Shown: piece by piece, positions 42,582 to 52,570 of the stretch | Position numbering within the stretch: the first letter of the stretch is position 1 | Layout of the letters: each line of letters opens with the position of its first letter | Assembly (NCBI GenBank): GCA_018057705.1 | Contig: JAGPDF010000020.1 | Location: forward strand, 1-64,000 | DNA from: Thermoanaerobaculia bacterium | GTDB taxonomy: Bacteria; Acidobacteriota; Thermoanaerobaculia; Multivoradales; JAGPDF01 | Reading direction: 5' to 3' | Length of the DNA stretch: 64,000 nt | Made by a program: the position numbers and the translations under genes | Notes under the pieces: model-generated | Database searches by the model: none | Told to the model about the DNA's origin: nothing | The model's input: the letters and a program-made list of their open reading frames with translations, nothing else

Positions 42582-43770
42582 CGGCGGACCAGACGCTCGC
42601 ATCGCCGGTCTCGAAGTCGTCCTCGAAGATCCAGGTCGCGTCCGGCACGTGCATCACGATGCAGTGGAAGACGCCGGCGAGGCCGACGATGTCGCTGGCA
42701 TCGATGCCGAGGATCGTCTTGCCGGGAAAAGCCTGCTGGTAAATGGAGATGGCCTGCGCATTCTCGGTGAGGAATGGCGGATCGAGGTATTGCGGGACCA
42801 GTACCATCCGGTTGAAGACCACGGCATTCGTGTAGGTGAAGTGGGTACCGGAGGAGTTCCATCCCGGGGTGCGAAAGACGGTGTAACCGCGACCCTCGAG
42901 CTCGGTGACCGCATCCTCGGTGATCTGGTGCGGAGTTGTCGCCGAGGGCGGGTATTCGCCGATGATGACGACCCTGTCGCGCACCGGCAGCATCCACATG
43001 TCGATGTGCTGGGTGGAATCGAAGCTGGTGGGGAAGCCGGGGAAGATCGTCACGTCGAGGTTCTGGTACTGCGCGTAGTAGGTCTGGACATCGAGCTCAC
43101 TCAGGGCGGGGTTCTCGTCGAGGATGAGATCGGTCATGAAGGCGTCGCCGTCCTGGAAGAGGTGGAAGTTGCCGCCGCCGTGAACCAGCGGTATGTCGTA
43201 CTTCGGTAGCGACCAGGCGGTCGCGAAGACTCCTGGCACGGCGTTGTCGAGAGGCCGCGCGGGCCGGTTGTAGGTGTGGTCGACGATGGCGAGCTCGTTG
43301 TTCTCGAGGATGAAGCGCGGCCCGTAGTCGCGGATCCAGACCGAGTTCGAAGCGGCGGTGAGGAACTGCACCTGGGAAAGATCGGCGCCGGCGGAGGTCA
43401 GGGTCGTCGTCGCGCTCGTCTGCTGCGAGCCGTTCGCGACGACGATGGTGACGATTGCCGAGGGATCCAGGGTCGTGATCGCCACGGTTATGTCCGCGAG
43501 CGCGGACTCGAAGCCGCTGGTCCACCGCAAGAGCAGACCTTCATTGTGGGCATACTCTGCAGGGGTAAGGACCGAGCCTTTCGGCGGCGCGAACGGCGCA
43601 GTGGCGATCGGCAGCGGCAGGCCGACCTCCCAGGGGGCGAGGCCCGCAGGCAGGGGAGTCGATGGCGCCGCTGCGGAGGAGTGCTCCAACTCCTGCGCTG
43701 CGGCCGCAGCCGAAAGCCACGATAGACCCAAGGCTGCCGCACAAACCAACCCCTTGTTCGAGCTTTTCAT
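42568..43770 (-). CDS. Secreted peptidyl-arginine/agmatine deiminase-like protein
   Basis: 400 residues with a signal peptide (about 1-24, ending AAAAAQ). Guanidine-modifying fold: RDYGP (substrate Asp), HGGGNF, HIDMWM (His and Asp) and a C-terminal Cys in GVFHCIVMHVP complete the catalytic set of the agmatine deiminase/bacterial PAD family. A signal peptide sets it apart from cytoplasmic AguA and makes it resemble the secreted PPAD of Porphyromonas. The last residues DDFETGDASVWS form a short C-terminal tag after the catalytic domain. It overlaps the sensor kinase 3' end by 14 nt, convergently. Confidence 0.85.
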   Translation of the reverse strand: MKSSNKGLVCAAALGLSWLSAAAAAQELEHSSAAAPSTPLPAGLAPWEVGLPLPIATAPFAPPKGSVLTPAEYAHNEGLLLRWTSGFESALADITVAITTLDPSAIVTIVVANGSQQTSATTTLTSAGADLSQVQFLTAASNSVWIRDYGPRFILENNELAIVDHTYNRPARPLDNAVPGVFATAWSLPKYDIPLVHGGGNFHLFQDGDAFMTDLILDENPALSELDVQTYYAQYQNLDVTIFPGFPTSFDSTQHIDMWMLPVRDRVVIIGEYPPSATTPHQITEDAVTELEGRGYTVFRTPGWNSSGTHFTYTNAVVFNRMVLVPQYLDPPFLTENAQAISIYQQAFPGKTILGIDASDIVGLAGVFHCIVMHVPDATWIFEDDFETGDASVWSAVTAP

Positions 43771-43780
43771 GATGCGCGGG

Positions 43781-43786
43781 AGGCTA
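43781..43786 (-). promoter_or_regulatory. -10-like box for the deiminase-like gene
   Basis: Minus-strand TAGCCT, 10 nt before the ATG at 43770. No -35 recognised. Confidence 0.3.
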
Positions 43787-43861
43787 ACACGACGGTCCGG
43801 CATCGAGCTGCGGCCCGGGCGCTGTGGCGCGGGCGCGGATGCCCATGGAAGAATCCCTGGC

Positions 43862-44263
43862 GTGGAGATTCCCGAGCAGGAGCTGACGTTCGAGTTCATC
43901 CGGTCCTCCGGACCGGGCGGGCAGAACGTCAACAAGGTCTCGACCGCGGTGCGGCTCCGGTTCGACGTGCGCAACTCCACCGTGCTTCCCGACGAGGTCA
44001 AGGTGCGTCTGATCGCGCTCGCCGGCCGGCGGGTCACCAAGGAGGGCGAGCTCGTCCTCCTCGGCCAACGACATCGTACGCAGGAGAAGAACCGGCAGGA
44101 CGTTCTCGCCCGGCTCGCCGAGCTCGTGGAGCGGGCGCTCGTCGCGCCCCGCAAGCGGCGCGCGACCAAGCCCACCCGCGCCGCCGGAGTGAGGCGGCTG
44201 CGGGCGAAGAAGCTGCAGGCCGACCGCAAGCGTGGACGCAGTGACGCGGCGGCCGAAGACTGA
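43862..44263 (+). CDS. arfB: ArfB-type peptidyl-tRNA hydrolase (ribosome rescue)
   Basis: 133 residues from GTG 43862. RF-1 domain with the catalytic GGQ in SSGPGGQNVNKVST (about 19-32), followed by a basic, probably disordered C-terminal tail (KRRATKPTRAAGVRRLRAKK) that enters the mRNA channel of stalled ribosomes. The long frame upstream is antisense to the deiminase gene. Lack of release-factor codon-recognition domains separates it from PrfA/PrfB. Confidence 0.92.
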   Translation: MEIPEQELTFEFIRSSGPGGQNVNKVSTAVRLRFDVRNSTVLPDEVKVRLIALAGRRVTKEGELVLLGQRHRTQEKNRQDVLARLAELVERALVAPRKRRATKPTRAAGVRRLRAKKLQADRKRGRSDAAAED

Positions 44264-44291
44264 GCCCCTGCGCTCGCCTCACCTCTGCGAT

Positions 44292-44297
44292 TAGAAT
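44292..44297 (+). promoter_or_regulatory. -10-like box for hutU
   Basis: TAGAAT ends 6 nt before the ATG at 44304, an ideal position for a leaderless start. No ribosome site is seen in the intergenic 40 nt. Confidence 0.45.
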
Positions 44298-44303
44298 CCG
44301 GGC

Positions 44304-46007
<1,704 letters not shown>

Positions 46008-46046
46008 AAAGCGCCGGGTCGAGCGGGCGCCCTTCGACCTTCCACT

Positions 46047-49000
46047 ATGCCCAGTCACTCCGCTGCACGCGCCCGGGCCGCCGCGGTCCGCACCGCCGGC
46101 CGGCCCGATCTCGCGGAGCTCGCCCTGCTCCTCGTGCCAGCGGTCGCGCTCGTCACCGGACGGCCGCTGCTCGCACTGGCTGCGCTCTCGGCCTGGGGGA
46201 TCTGGGCCTGGCGCTGGTCGCCGCCACGTCGCGAGCGCTGGCTCCTGGCCTTCGCCGGCGGCACCGCGGCGCTTCTCCTTTCGGTCGCCGCCGGACAGGA
46301 GCTCCTGCTGGCGAGAGCGGCCCGGCCCTCCGACGCCGTGCTCGAAGGCGAGTACCGGGCCTACTGGGACGAGCTGCGGATCGCGGCGGAACGCGCGGTC
46401 GAGGCGTTGCCCTCTCCACCCTACGACGCCGCCTCCCAACTCGAGGCCTTCGACCGCCTGGGCGTGAGGGCGAAGGCGTCGCGACTGGCGGGACTGACGC
46501 TGCTGCTCCTCGACGCGGACGGGCAACCAGTGGCCTGGGGAGGCGCCGGCCTCCTCCACGATGCCGGTCCGTTCGTCTTCGGCAATCGCTCCGCCGGGAT
46601 CTCGAGCGGGTCCGGGCGCCGGGATGGGCAGTTCCTCCAGAGCGCGGCATCGGCGACGGCAGTGGTCGTCCGCGAGCTTCCGGGTCGTGACGGCAACCCG
46701 TACTTGCTGATCTGCGGCGAGAGCCGCTCCCGCCGCGCTGCGCCGCCGTTGCTCGGCGCCGAGAACGCGAGCCGCCGCCTGGCGCCCTCGCTCGCGGCCG
46801 GTTCCCGGTGGGTCTGGGGTCTCGGCGCTGCACCCTCTCCGGCATCGGCGAGCCCGGAAGAGGCGCTTCCGGACGGCCGGGCCGTGCGCTCGCCCGGCTT
46901 GCCGCCGCTGCTGCTGGCCGCCGAGCCGGAAGACGTCGACCCTGGTCCGGCGAGCCTCGGGGAAGGCGGCAGCGCCTCCGGAAACGCTCGCGCGGCGATG
47001 CTCGAGGGCCTGGGCCTGTTCGGTCTCGCTGCCCTCCGGGGGTTCGCGCTCGCGGTGCTGGCCGGCACGGTGCTGAAGCGGCCGCTGCGGACCTTCGAGG
47101 TCGTGGCGCTGGCGCTCTCCGGTGTCGCCCTGCTGGGCGGGGGACTCGCCGTTCCGGCCGGAGCTCTCCTGCTGCTCGTCGGCGGGCTGGCGCTCGCGAG
47201 TCTGGGGTGGTTCCTGGTCTGGAGTCGAGGTGGCGGATGGGGAGGGGCGGCGCTCCCGACGCTCGCGGCACCGCTCGTCGCCCTGGGGATCACGGCGCTG
47301 GCTCGCTACTGGCCGGGAGAGGCGCTCGATCTCGGCGCCGATTTCGCCCTGGCAGGCGCCTCCGGCGCGGCCCGCCTCGGGCTCGCGGCCGCACTGTTCG
47401 GCATTCTCATCCTGGCGGCGCGCCGGCCGGAGGCGAGCGAGGAGGCGGGCCGGCTCCGCCCGGTCCTGGCCTGGGCGCTCATCGTCTTCGCGGCCGCCGG
47501 GCACGATTACGGGATCTGGGCCCTCTTGCCGCTCCTGGCCGGCACCGCATTCGCGGCGCGTTCCCTGGGTCGGGGGGCGGGGCACACGCCCGCCGGCCTG
47601 ACGGCGCTCCTGCTCCTGGCCGTCGCGATCTCGGCGACCGCCTGGGAGACCGGTCACCGGTTGCGCTCCTTCGCCGCCCTCGCGGGGGAGCTCGAGTCGC
47701 TGACGCCGCCCGAACCGGACCGCAAGGCCGCGTTCGCCGCCGAGCTCGAGGCTTTCTTCGCCGACCTGAACGTCGCCGAAGTCCTGCCGGAGGGGCTCCC
47801 GCGGACGGAGGAGGACGACCTCGCCTACGTGCTTTGGCGAGGATCGCCGCTGGCGCGACTCGATGCGTTCTCGGCGCTGGTCGTCGACCGCCCGGGCACG
47901 CGGCCGTCGAGCTTCGCCTATGGCCTGCCGCTGACCGACGGTCTCGACCTCGACCTGGCGCCGGCCCGCTGGAGCGGTCTCGCGCCGCCGGCCTGGCGGG
48001 ACGAGCGCCTCGAAGGGCGCTATCCGTTGCTTGCGGGCGGCCGTCCCGCCGGGGAGATCCGATTCTGGATGGTGGCGCGCCCGGGCTTCGGGGCGGGCCG
48101 GGCGGCCCCCGGCGACCTGGCCGCGGCTCTCTTGCGCGGCGGTCCGGCGCGGTCCCGGTTCGGCGCTTCTGCGCATCCGGGAAACGACCCGGCGGCGGTG
48201 CTCTATTCGCCCGGCGGCGAGATCCTGGCCTCGCCCTGGCGCGAGGCGACCCCCGCGCTCGAACGGGTGCGTGCCGCGAGCGTCGCCGCGAATCCGCTCG
48301 CTGCCGGCGGCTCCCGCGGTGCCAAGGCCAGGGGCGCAGGGTCGATCGTCACCCCCGAGGGTCGCGCGCGCGTCCTGCTGCGCGAGAGTGGCGGTGCGGC
48401 GGTGGCCCTCTTCGCTCGCGAGCTCGCGCCGCTCGCGGCGCTCGAGCGCGTCGGCGTGCACGCCGCCGGTGCACTCTTCGCGGCGGCCGCGCTCTTCGTC
48501 GCCGGTTTCCTTCTCGCCCTGCCGCGAGCCACGGCACGCGACCTTCTCGCCCGCCTGACGCGCTCGTATGCGAACCGGCTCATCCTGCTCTTCTCGGTTC
48601 TCCTCGTCGTGCCGCTCGTGCTGCTCTACGCCCTTCTGTCGGGCACGCTCGAGAGTCGCGTCGCCCGTGAGCAGCGATCGGCCGCCGAGGCCGCGCTCTC
48701 TTCGGCGCAGCGCGTGCTCGGGGAGTACGTGCTCACCCTGGAGCCGGGCTTCGGCCTCGAGACCGCGATCGACGACGAGATCCTCGTGTGGCTGTCGCGG
48801 GTCATCGGACACGACGTCAGCCTCTATTGGGGGAGCGAAGTCTACGCGTCGAGCAAGCGCGAGCTGTTCGCCGCGGGGTTGCTGCCGCGCCGGATTCCGG
48901 GTGAGGTCTGGCCGCGCATGGCGCTCAGCGGCGAGAACGAGGCCTCGCGCACCGCACGTACCGGCAGCGCCGAGTACGTCGAGCTCTACGCTCCGCTCGC

Positions 49001-50348
49001 CGTGCCCGGCTTCGACTCCCGGCAGACTCGACTGTTCCTGTCCATGCCTCTGCTGGCTCAGCAGGAGGAGGCCACGGCGGAGACCGCCCTCATCCGGCGC
49101 CGGACACTGCTCGCGACGCTCGCGGTCTTCCTGCTGCTCGCGGCGCTCGGTACGCGCCTCGCGCGCGCCTTCACGCGGCCGATCATGGAGCTCGTCGGCG
49201 GTACCCATCGTATCGCCGGTGGCGCCGCCTCGCTCGGCGTGAAGTCCTCCGTGCTCGAGCTCGCGGCGCTCGCCGAGGCGATCGACCGCATGGCGCGCCG
49301 GATCGCCGAAGGGCGCGAGCAGCTGCTGCGGGAGAAGCGGCTGGTCGAAGGCATCATCGAGAATGTCACCTCCGGCGTGGTCTATCTCGACCATACGGGA
49401 CGCGTGCTGCTCGCCAACCGCGTCGCGCGGCAGCTCCTCGAGGTGGCGCCGGGCGATCGCATCGCGGACCGGCTCGGCAGCCGGCCCGAGCTCGCCGAAG
49501 CGCGGCGTTTCGTCAGCGCGCGGCGCGGGGAGCTGGCGCAGTCGACCATCCGGCTCGGCGGCCCGAAAGGCGCCGAGGGCCACGAGCGTGACTGGTCGCT
49601 GGTCTGGGTGCCGCTCGCCGGCGAGAGCGAGCCGGCGGCGCTCTTCGTGGTCGAGGACATTTCGGAGGTGCTGCGGGCGCAGCGTCTCGAAGCCTGGGCG
49701 GCGATGGCGCAGATCATCGCCCACGAGATCAAGAATCCTCTGACTCCGATCCGGCTCTCGACCGAGCATCTGCGGGAAGTCTGGAAGCGGGATCGCGAGC
49801 ACTTCGAGGTCGTCTTCGACCGTTGCACGGAGAACATCCTGCGGCAGGTCGAGGAGTTGCGGGAGATCGCCAGCGAGTTCTCCACCTTCAGTCACATTCC
49901 GGAGTCGGTGCGCGTGCCCGGTGACCTCGCGGCGACCGTGCTGGAGGTCGTCGAATCCTACCGGGCGGCGCCGCCGGCCGGTGTCGAGGTCGAGCTCGCG
50001 GGGGAGCGAGAGAGTCTTCCGGCGCGTTTCGATTCCCGGCTCCTGGGTCGAGCCTTGCGCAACCTCCTGGAGAACGCCGTCCGCGTCTCGGCGGGCGGCG
50101 GCAAGGTCACGATCCTCGCCGCCCGGGTGGGCGACACGGCGGAGATCCGGGTCGCCGACCGCGGCCCCGGCGTACCGCCGGAGATGCTGGCGCGTATCTT
50201 CGAGCCCTACTTTTCGACCCAGGTGGGAGGTACCGGCCTGGGACTGTCGATCGCCCAGCGGGTGGCCGAGGAGCACGGCGGCTCGATCCGGGCGCGCAAC
50301 CTCACTGCGGGCGGGCTCGAAGTCACGATTACAATTCCCCTGCTATGA
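46047..50348 (+). CDS. Very large NtrY-like sensor histidine kinase
   Basis: 1433 residues, about twice the length of NtrY. Two TM helices at about 25-90, an extracytoplasmic stretch (about 95-310), a multi-helix membrane block (about 320-545), a second extracytoplasmic region (about 550-800), two TM helices (about 805-868), a third short sensor (870-1010) and a TM helix before HAMP (about 1020-1090). PAS about 1105-1200, HisKA with H1226 in IIAHEIKNPLTPIR (NtrY-type H-box), HATPase with NLLENAVRVS and GTGLGLSIAQRV. No response regulator adjacent. ATGA overlap with the next lipoprotein gene makes it the head of a five-gene unit. Confidence 0.9.
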   Translation: MPSHSAARARAAAVRTAGRPDLAELALLLVPAVALVTGRPLLALAALSAWGIWAWRWSPPRRERWLLAFAGGTAALLLSVAAGQELLLARAARPSDAVLEGEYRAYWDELRIAAERAVEALPSPPYDAASQLEAFDRLGVRAKASRLAGLTLLLLDADGQPVAWGGAGLLHDAGPFVFGNRSAGISSGSGRRDGQFLQSAASATAVVVRELPGRDGNPYLLICGESRSRRAAPPLLGAENASRRLAPSLAAGSRWVWGLGAAPSPASASPEEALPDGRAVRSPGLPPLLLAAEPEDVDPGPASLGEGGSASGNARAAMLEGLGLFGLAALRGFALAVLAGTVLKRPLRTFEVVALALSGVALLGGGLAVPAGALLLLVGGLALASLGWFLVWSRGGGWGGAALPTLAAPLVALGITALARYWPGEALDLGADFALAGASGAARLGLAAALFGILILAARRPEASEEAGRLRPVLAWALIVFAAAGHDYGIWALLPLLAGTAFAARSLGRGAGHTPAGLTALLLLAVAISATAWETGHRLRSFAALAGELESLTPPEPDRKAAFAAELEAFFADLNVAEVLPEGLPRTEEDDLAYVLWRGSPLARLDAFSALVVDRPGTRPSSFAYGLPLTDGLDLDLAPARWSGLAPPAWRDERLEGRYPLLAGGRPAGEIRFWMVARPGFGAGRAAPGDLAAALLRGGPARSRFGASAHPGNDPAAVLYSPGGEILASPWREATPALERVRAASVAANPLAAGGSRGAKARGAGSIVTPEGRARVLLRESGGAAVALFARELAPLAALERVGVHAAGALFAAAALFVAGFLLALPRATARDLLARLTRSYANRLILLFSVLLVVPLVLLYALLSGTLESRVAREQRSAAEAALSSAQRVLGEYVLTLEPGFGLETAIDDEILVWLSRVIGHDVSLYWGSEVYASSKRELFAAGLLPRRIPGEVWPRMALSGENEASRTARTGSAEYVELYAPLAVPGFDSRQTRLFLSMPLLAQQEEATAETALIRRRTLLATLAVFLLLAALGTRLARAFTRPIMELVGGTHRIAGGAASLGVKSSVLELAALAEAIDRMARRIAEGREQLLREKRLVEGIIENVTSGVVYLDHTGRVLLANRVARQLLEVAPGDRIADRLGSRPELAEARRFVSARRGELAQSTIRLGGPKGAEGHERDWSLVWVPLAGESEPAALFVVEDISEVLRAQRLEAWAAMAQIIAHEIKNPLTPIRLSTEHLREVWKRDREHFEVVFDRCTENILRQVEELREIASEFSTFSHIPESVRVPGDLAATVLEVVESYRAAPPAGVEVELAGERESLPARFDSRLLGRALRNLLENAVRVSAGGGKVTILAARVGDTAEIRVADRGPGVPPEMLARIFEPYFSTQVGGTGLGLSIAQRVAEEHGGSIRARNLTAGGLEVTITIPLL

Positions 50349-51829
50349 CTCCTTCGCGATTCGTCTCGCCACCGTTGCCCGTCCTGCTGTTGCTGGTCGC
50401 CGGTCTTTCCACCGGCTGCTTCGGCGGATCGCGGCCGGAGAAGGCGCGGGGCGCCGCGCTCTGGCTGGCCCGCGACTCCGGCGCGCTCGACGCCATCGCG
50501 CAGAACCGATTGGCCGCCGCCGGGCTGGGCGAGTTCTATCTCGATGCCGCCGAGCTCGAATGGAACGGCAGTCTGAAGCTGCGGCGTTTCGAGCGCCCGG
50601 CGATTCCGCGCCGCACCCCGACGACCCTGGTCGTCTCGGGCCCGTGGCTTCCCGGCGACCGGCCACCGGACGCGCTGGCGACGGCGTTGCTCGCCGAGTT
50701 GAGCGCGCTGCGAATCGAATCCGAGCAGGACGGTCTGCTGGTCGTCGGCTTCCACTTCGAGGTCGATCCCGGCGACTCCGCCGAGAGGCTCGGGAAGACG
50801 CTCGGGCGTCTGCGTTCGATCCTCCCGGACAATCTGTTCCTCTCCGCCGGTCTCGACCGGCACTCCCTGGCGGGCCCGGCCGCCCAGACCCTTGCGGACG
50901 CGGTCGACTACGTGACCTGCATGATCTACGGCCAGCGTCCCGGTGAAGCCGAAGATCCCGCAGCCTGGGATCTCGAGGCAGTCGAAGAGAACTTCCGTCG
51001 TCTCGAGGCGCTGAAACGCCCCTACTTCACCGGGGCCGTGACGCTGGGGACGGCGACCTGGCGGGGCCGGGGCGGCGAGGCCAAGGGCTCTTCGACCGAG
51101 CTTTCTCTAGGCGAGCTGATCCGCGCCCGCAATCTCGAGCTCGCGCCGGGATTCAGCCTGCTGGGAATCGATCGCCAGGTCTGGGAGTTCGTGGCCCGCG
51201 GGCCGGTGCGGGTGGGGCCGTGGAGCCTGGCTGCCGGCGACCGGATCCGGGTGGTGCGCACGGCGACCCCGTTCATCGAGGAGTTCCGCCGCCGGGTCGT
51301 CGCCTGGGAATCACCCCACCGGCTGGGGGATGTCTTCTATCGGCTGCGTCGCGAGAGCGAGGGTCTTTCGCTCTCGGTGGACAATTTCGTCGCCGTACTG
51401 GCGCCGGATGCGGCCGCTCCGGAGCTCGAGCTCGCGATCGAACGCGTCGCGACCGGCGACCGGCGTTGGGTCGTCCGGGTGGGTCTCACGAACCGGAGCT
51501 CGGAGAGCAGCGACCTCGCTTTCTTCGACAGCAACTTCGTGCAGCTGCAGGTTTCGGGAGCGACGATCGGCGATGCCAATCCCGGGGACTTCGAGCGCCT
51601 CGAGCTGCTGGTGGATGGAGAGAAGGGGACGATGCGAGCCTTCCGCGAGGCGAACACCGTGCGCTTCTTCCTGCCGCTGGTGGAAGAGAATCAGACGGCA
51701 GCGAGCGGCGAGATCGAGCTGCGATTGACGCAGCGGGAGCCGACGCTCGCGATCTCCGCGACGTTCCTGCTCGCCGACGGGAGGACGCTCACTCTCGATC
51801 CGCGGGACTGGCAGTTCGAGGAGCGTTGA
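50345..51829 (+). CDS. Lipoprotein with possible DUF3142-like domain
   Basis: 494 residues. Lipobox LSTGC (Cys about 26) after a hydrophobic signal. The first part (about 30-300) alternates beta strands and helices like a TIM barrel with VVGFHFEVDPGDS and VDYVTCMIYGQ, reminiscent of DUF3142; the second part (about 330-494) is beta-rich (IELRLTQREPTLAIS). No sure catalytic residues. It overlaps the kinase by ATGA and the next gene by TTGA, so all three should be made together. The function is not known; the DUF3142 match is tentative. Confidence 0.75.
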   Translation: MTPSRFVSPPLPVLLLLVAGLSTGCFGGSRPEKARGAALWLARDSGALDAIAQNRLAAAGLGEFYLDAAELEWNGSLKLRRFERPAIPRRTPTTLVVSGPWLPGDRPPDALATALLAELSALRIESEQDGLLVVGFHFEVDPGDSAERLGKTLGRLRSILPDNLFLSAGLDRHSLAGPAAQTLADAVDYVTCMIYGQRPGEAEDPAAWDLEAVEENFRRLEALKRPYFTGAVTLGTATWRGRGGEAKGSSTELSLGELIRARNLELAPGFSLLGIDRQVWEFVARGPVRVGPWSLAAGDRIRVVRTATPFIEEFRRRVVAWESPHRLGDVFYRLRRESEGLSLSVDNFVAVLAPDAAAPELELAIERVATGDRRWVVRVGLTNRSSESSDLAFFDSNFVQLQVSGATIGDANPGDFERLELLVDGEKGTMRAFREANTVRFFLPLVEENQTAASGEIELRLTQREPTLAISATFLLADGRTLTLDPRDWQFEER

Positions 51830-52569
51830 GCGCCCGTCGAAGCTCTCTGGGAGCAGTCGCGACGGAGCCCTTCCGGGAGCTGCTCGACGGATTGGACGCC
51901 GTGCTGGTCGCGGGGGTGCGCTCGTTGCTGCTCGTCGGAGCCGGCCTTCTCGCAGGCTGGTGGGTCTACGTTCCGCTGCACGAGCTCCTGCACGCTCTTG
52001 GCTGTTGGCTCGCGGGGGGAGAGGTCACGCGGCTCGAGATCGCGCCGCTCTACGGCGCGCGGTGGCTCGCCCGGATCTTTCCGTTCGTCACCTCCGGTGG
52101 CGAGTACGCCGGGCGCCTCTCCGGCTTCGACACCCACGGCAGCGATTGGGTCTACGCGCTGACCGATCTCGCGCCGTTCGGCCTGACTCTCTTCCCGGGT
52201 TTCTGGTGGCTGCGCCGAGCCGCCAGGGCCGGCCGGCCGATCGCCTTCGGGGCGGCGCTGCCGGCGGCTTTCGGACCCGTCCTGTCGCTGACCGGCGACG
52301 CCTACGAGCTGGGCTCCCTGGCCGTCGTGCACCTTCCTTTCTGGCACGGCCGGCGGGTTCTGGTCGGCGACGACCTGGCTGCGAAGCTCTCGGAGGTGGT
52401 CGGGCGCGGCGAATCCGGCCTGCTCCCGGGACTGATCGCGGCCGCGCTCCTCGGCCTCGTCTGGGCGTTCGCCTGGATGCTCCTCGCGGGGGCCGTCGCG
52501 ACGCGGCTGGGGGAACCGCCGCTGGCGCGGCCGCCTTCGCGCGCCGTCCCCGGGGCGGGATCAGGCTAG
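51826..52569 (+). CDS. Integral membrane protein with HELLH zinc-binding motif
   Basis: 247 residues from TTG 51826 (TTGA overlap). About four TM helices; HELLH at residues 52-56 sits in the first one (VPLHELLHALGCWLAGGEV), a placement reminiscent of M50-type intramembrane proteases and of DUF3267 proteins. A later NPDG-type second motif was not found, so enzymatic activity is uncertain. The following metallopeptidase gene begins one base after its stop. Confidence 0.75.
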   Translation: MSARRSSLGAVATEPFRELLDGLDAVLVAGVRSLLLVGAGLLAGWWVYVPLHELLHALGCWLAGGEVTRLEIAPLYGARWLARIFPFVTSGGEYAGRLSGFDTHGSDWVYALTDLAPFGLTLFPGFWWLRRAARAGRPIAFGAALPAAFGPVLSLTGDAYELGSLAVVHLPFWHGRRVLVGDDLAAKLSEVVGRGESGLLPGLIAAALLGLVWAFAWMLLAGAVATRLGEPPLARPPSRAVPGAGSG

Positions 52570-52570
52570 G

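Noticed and set aside
51826-52569. Confident M50 site-2 protease call
   Set aside because: HELLH is present but the second conserved metal-ligand motif was not found, so the enzymatic call is withheld.
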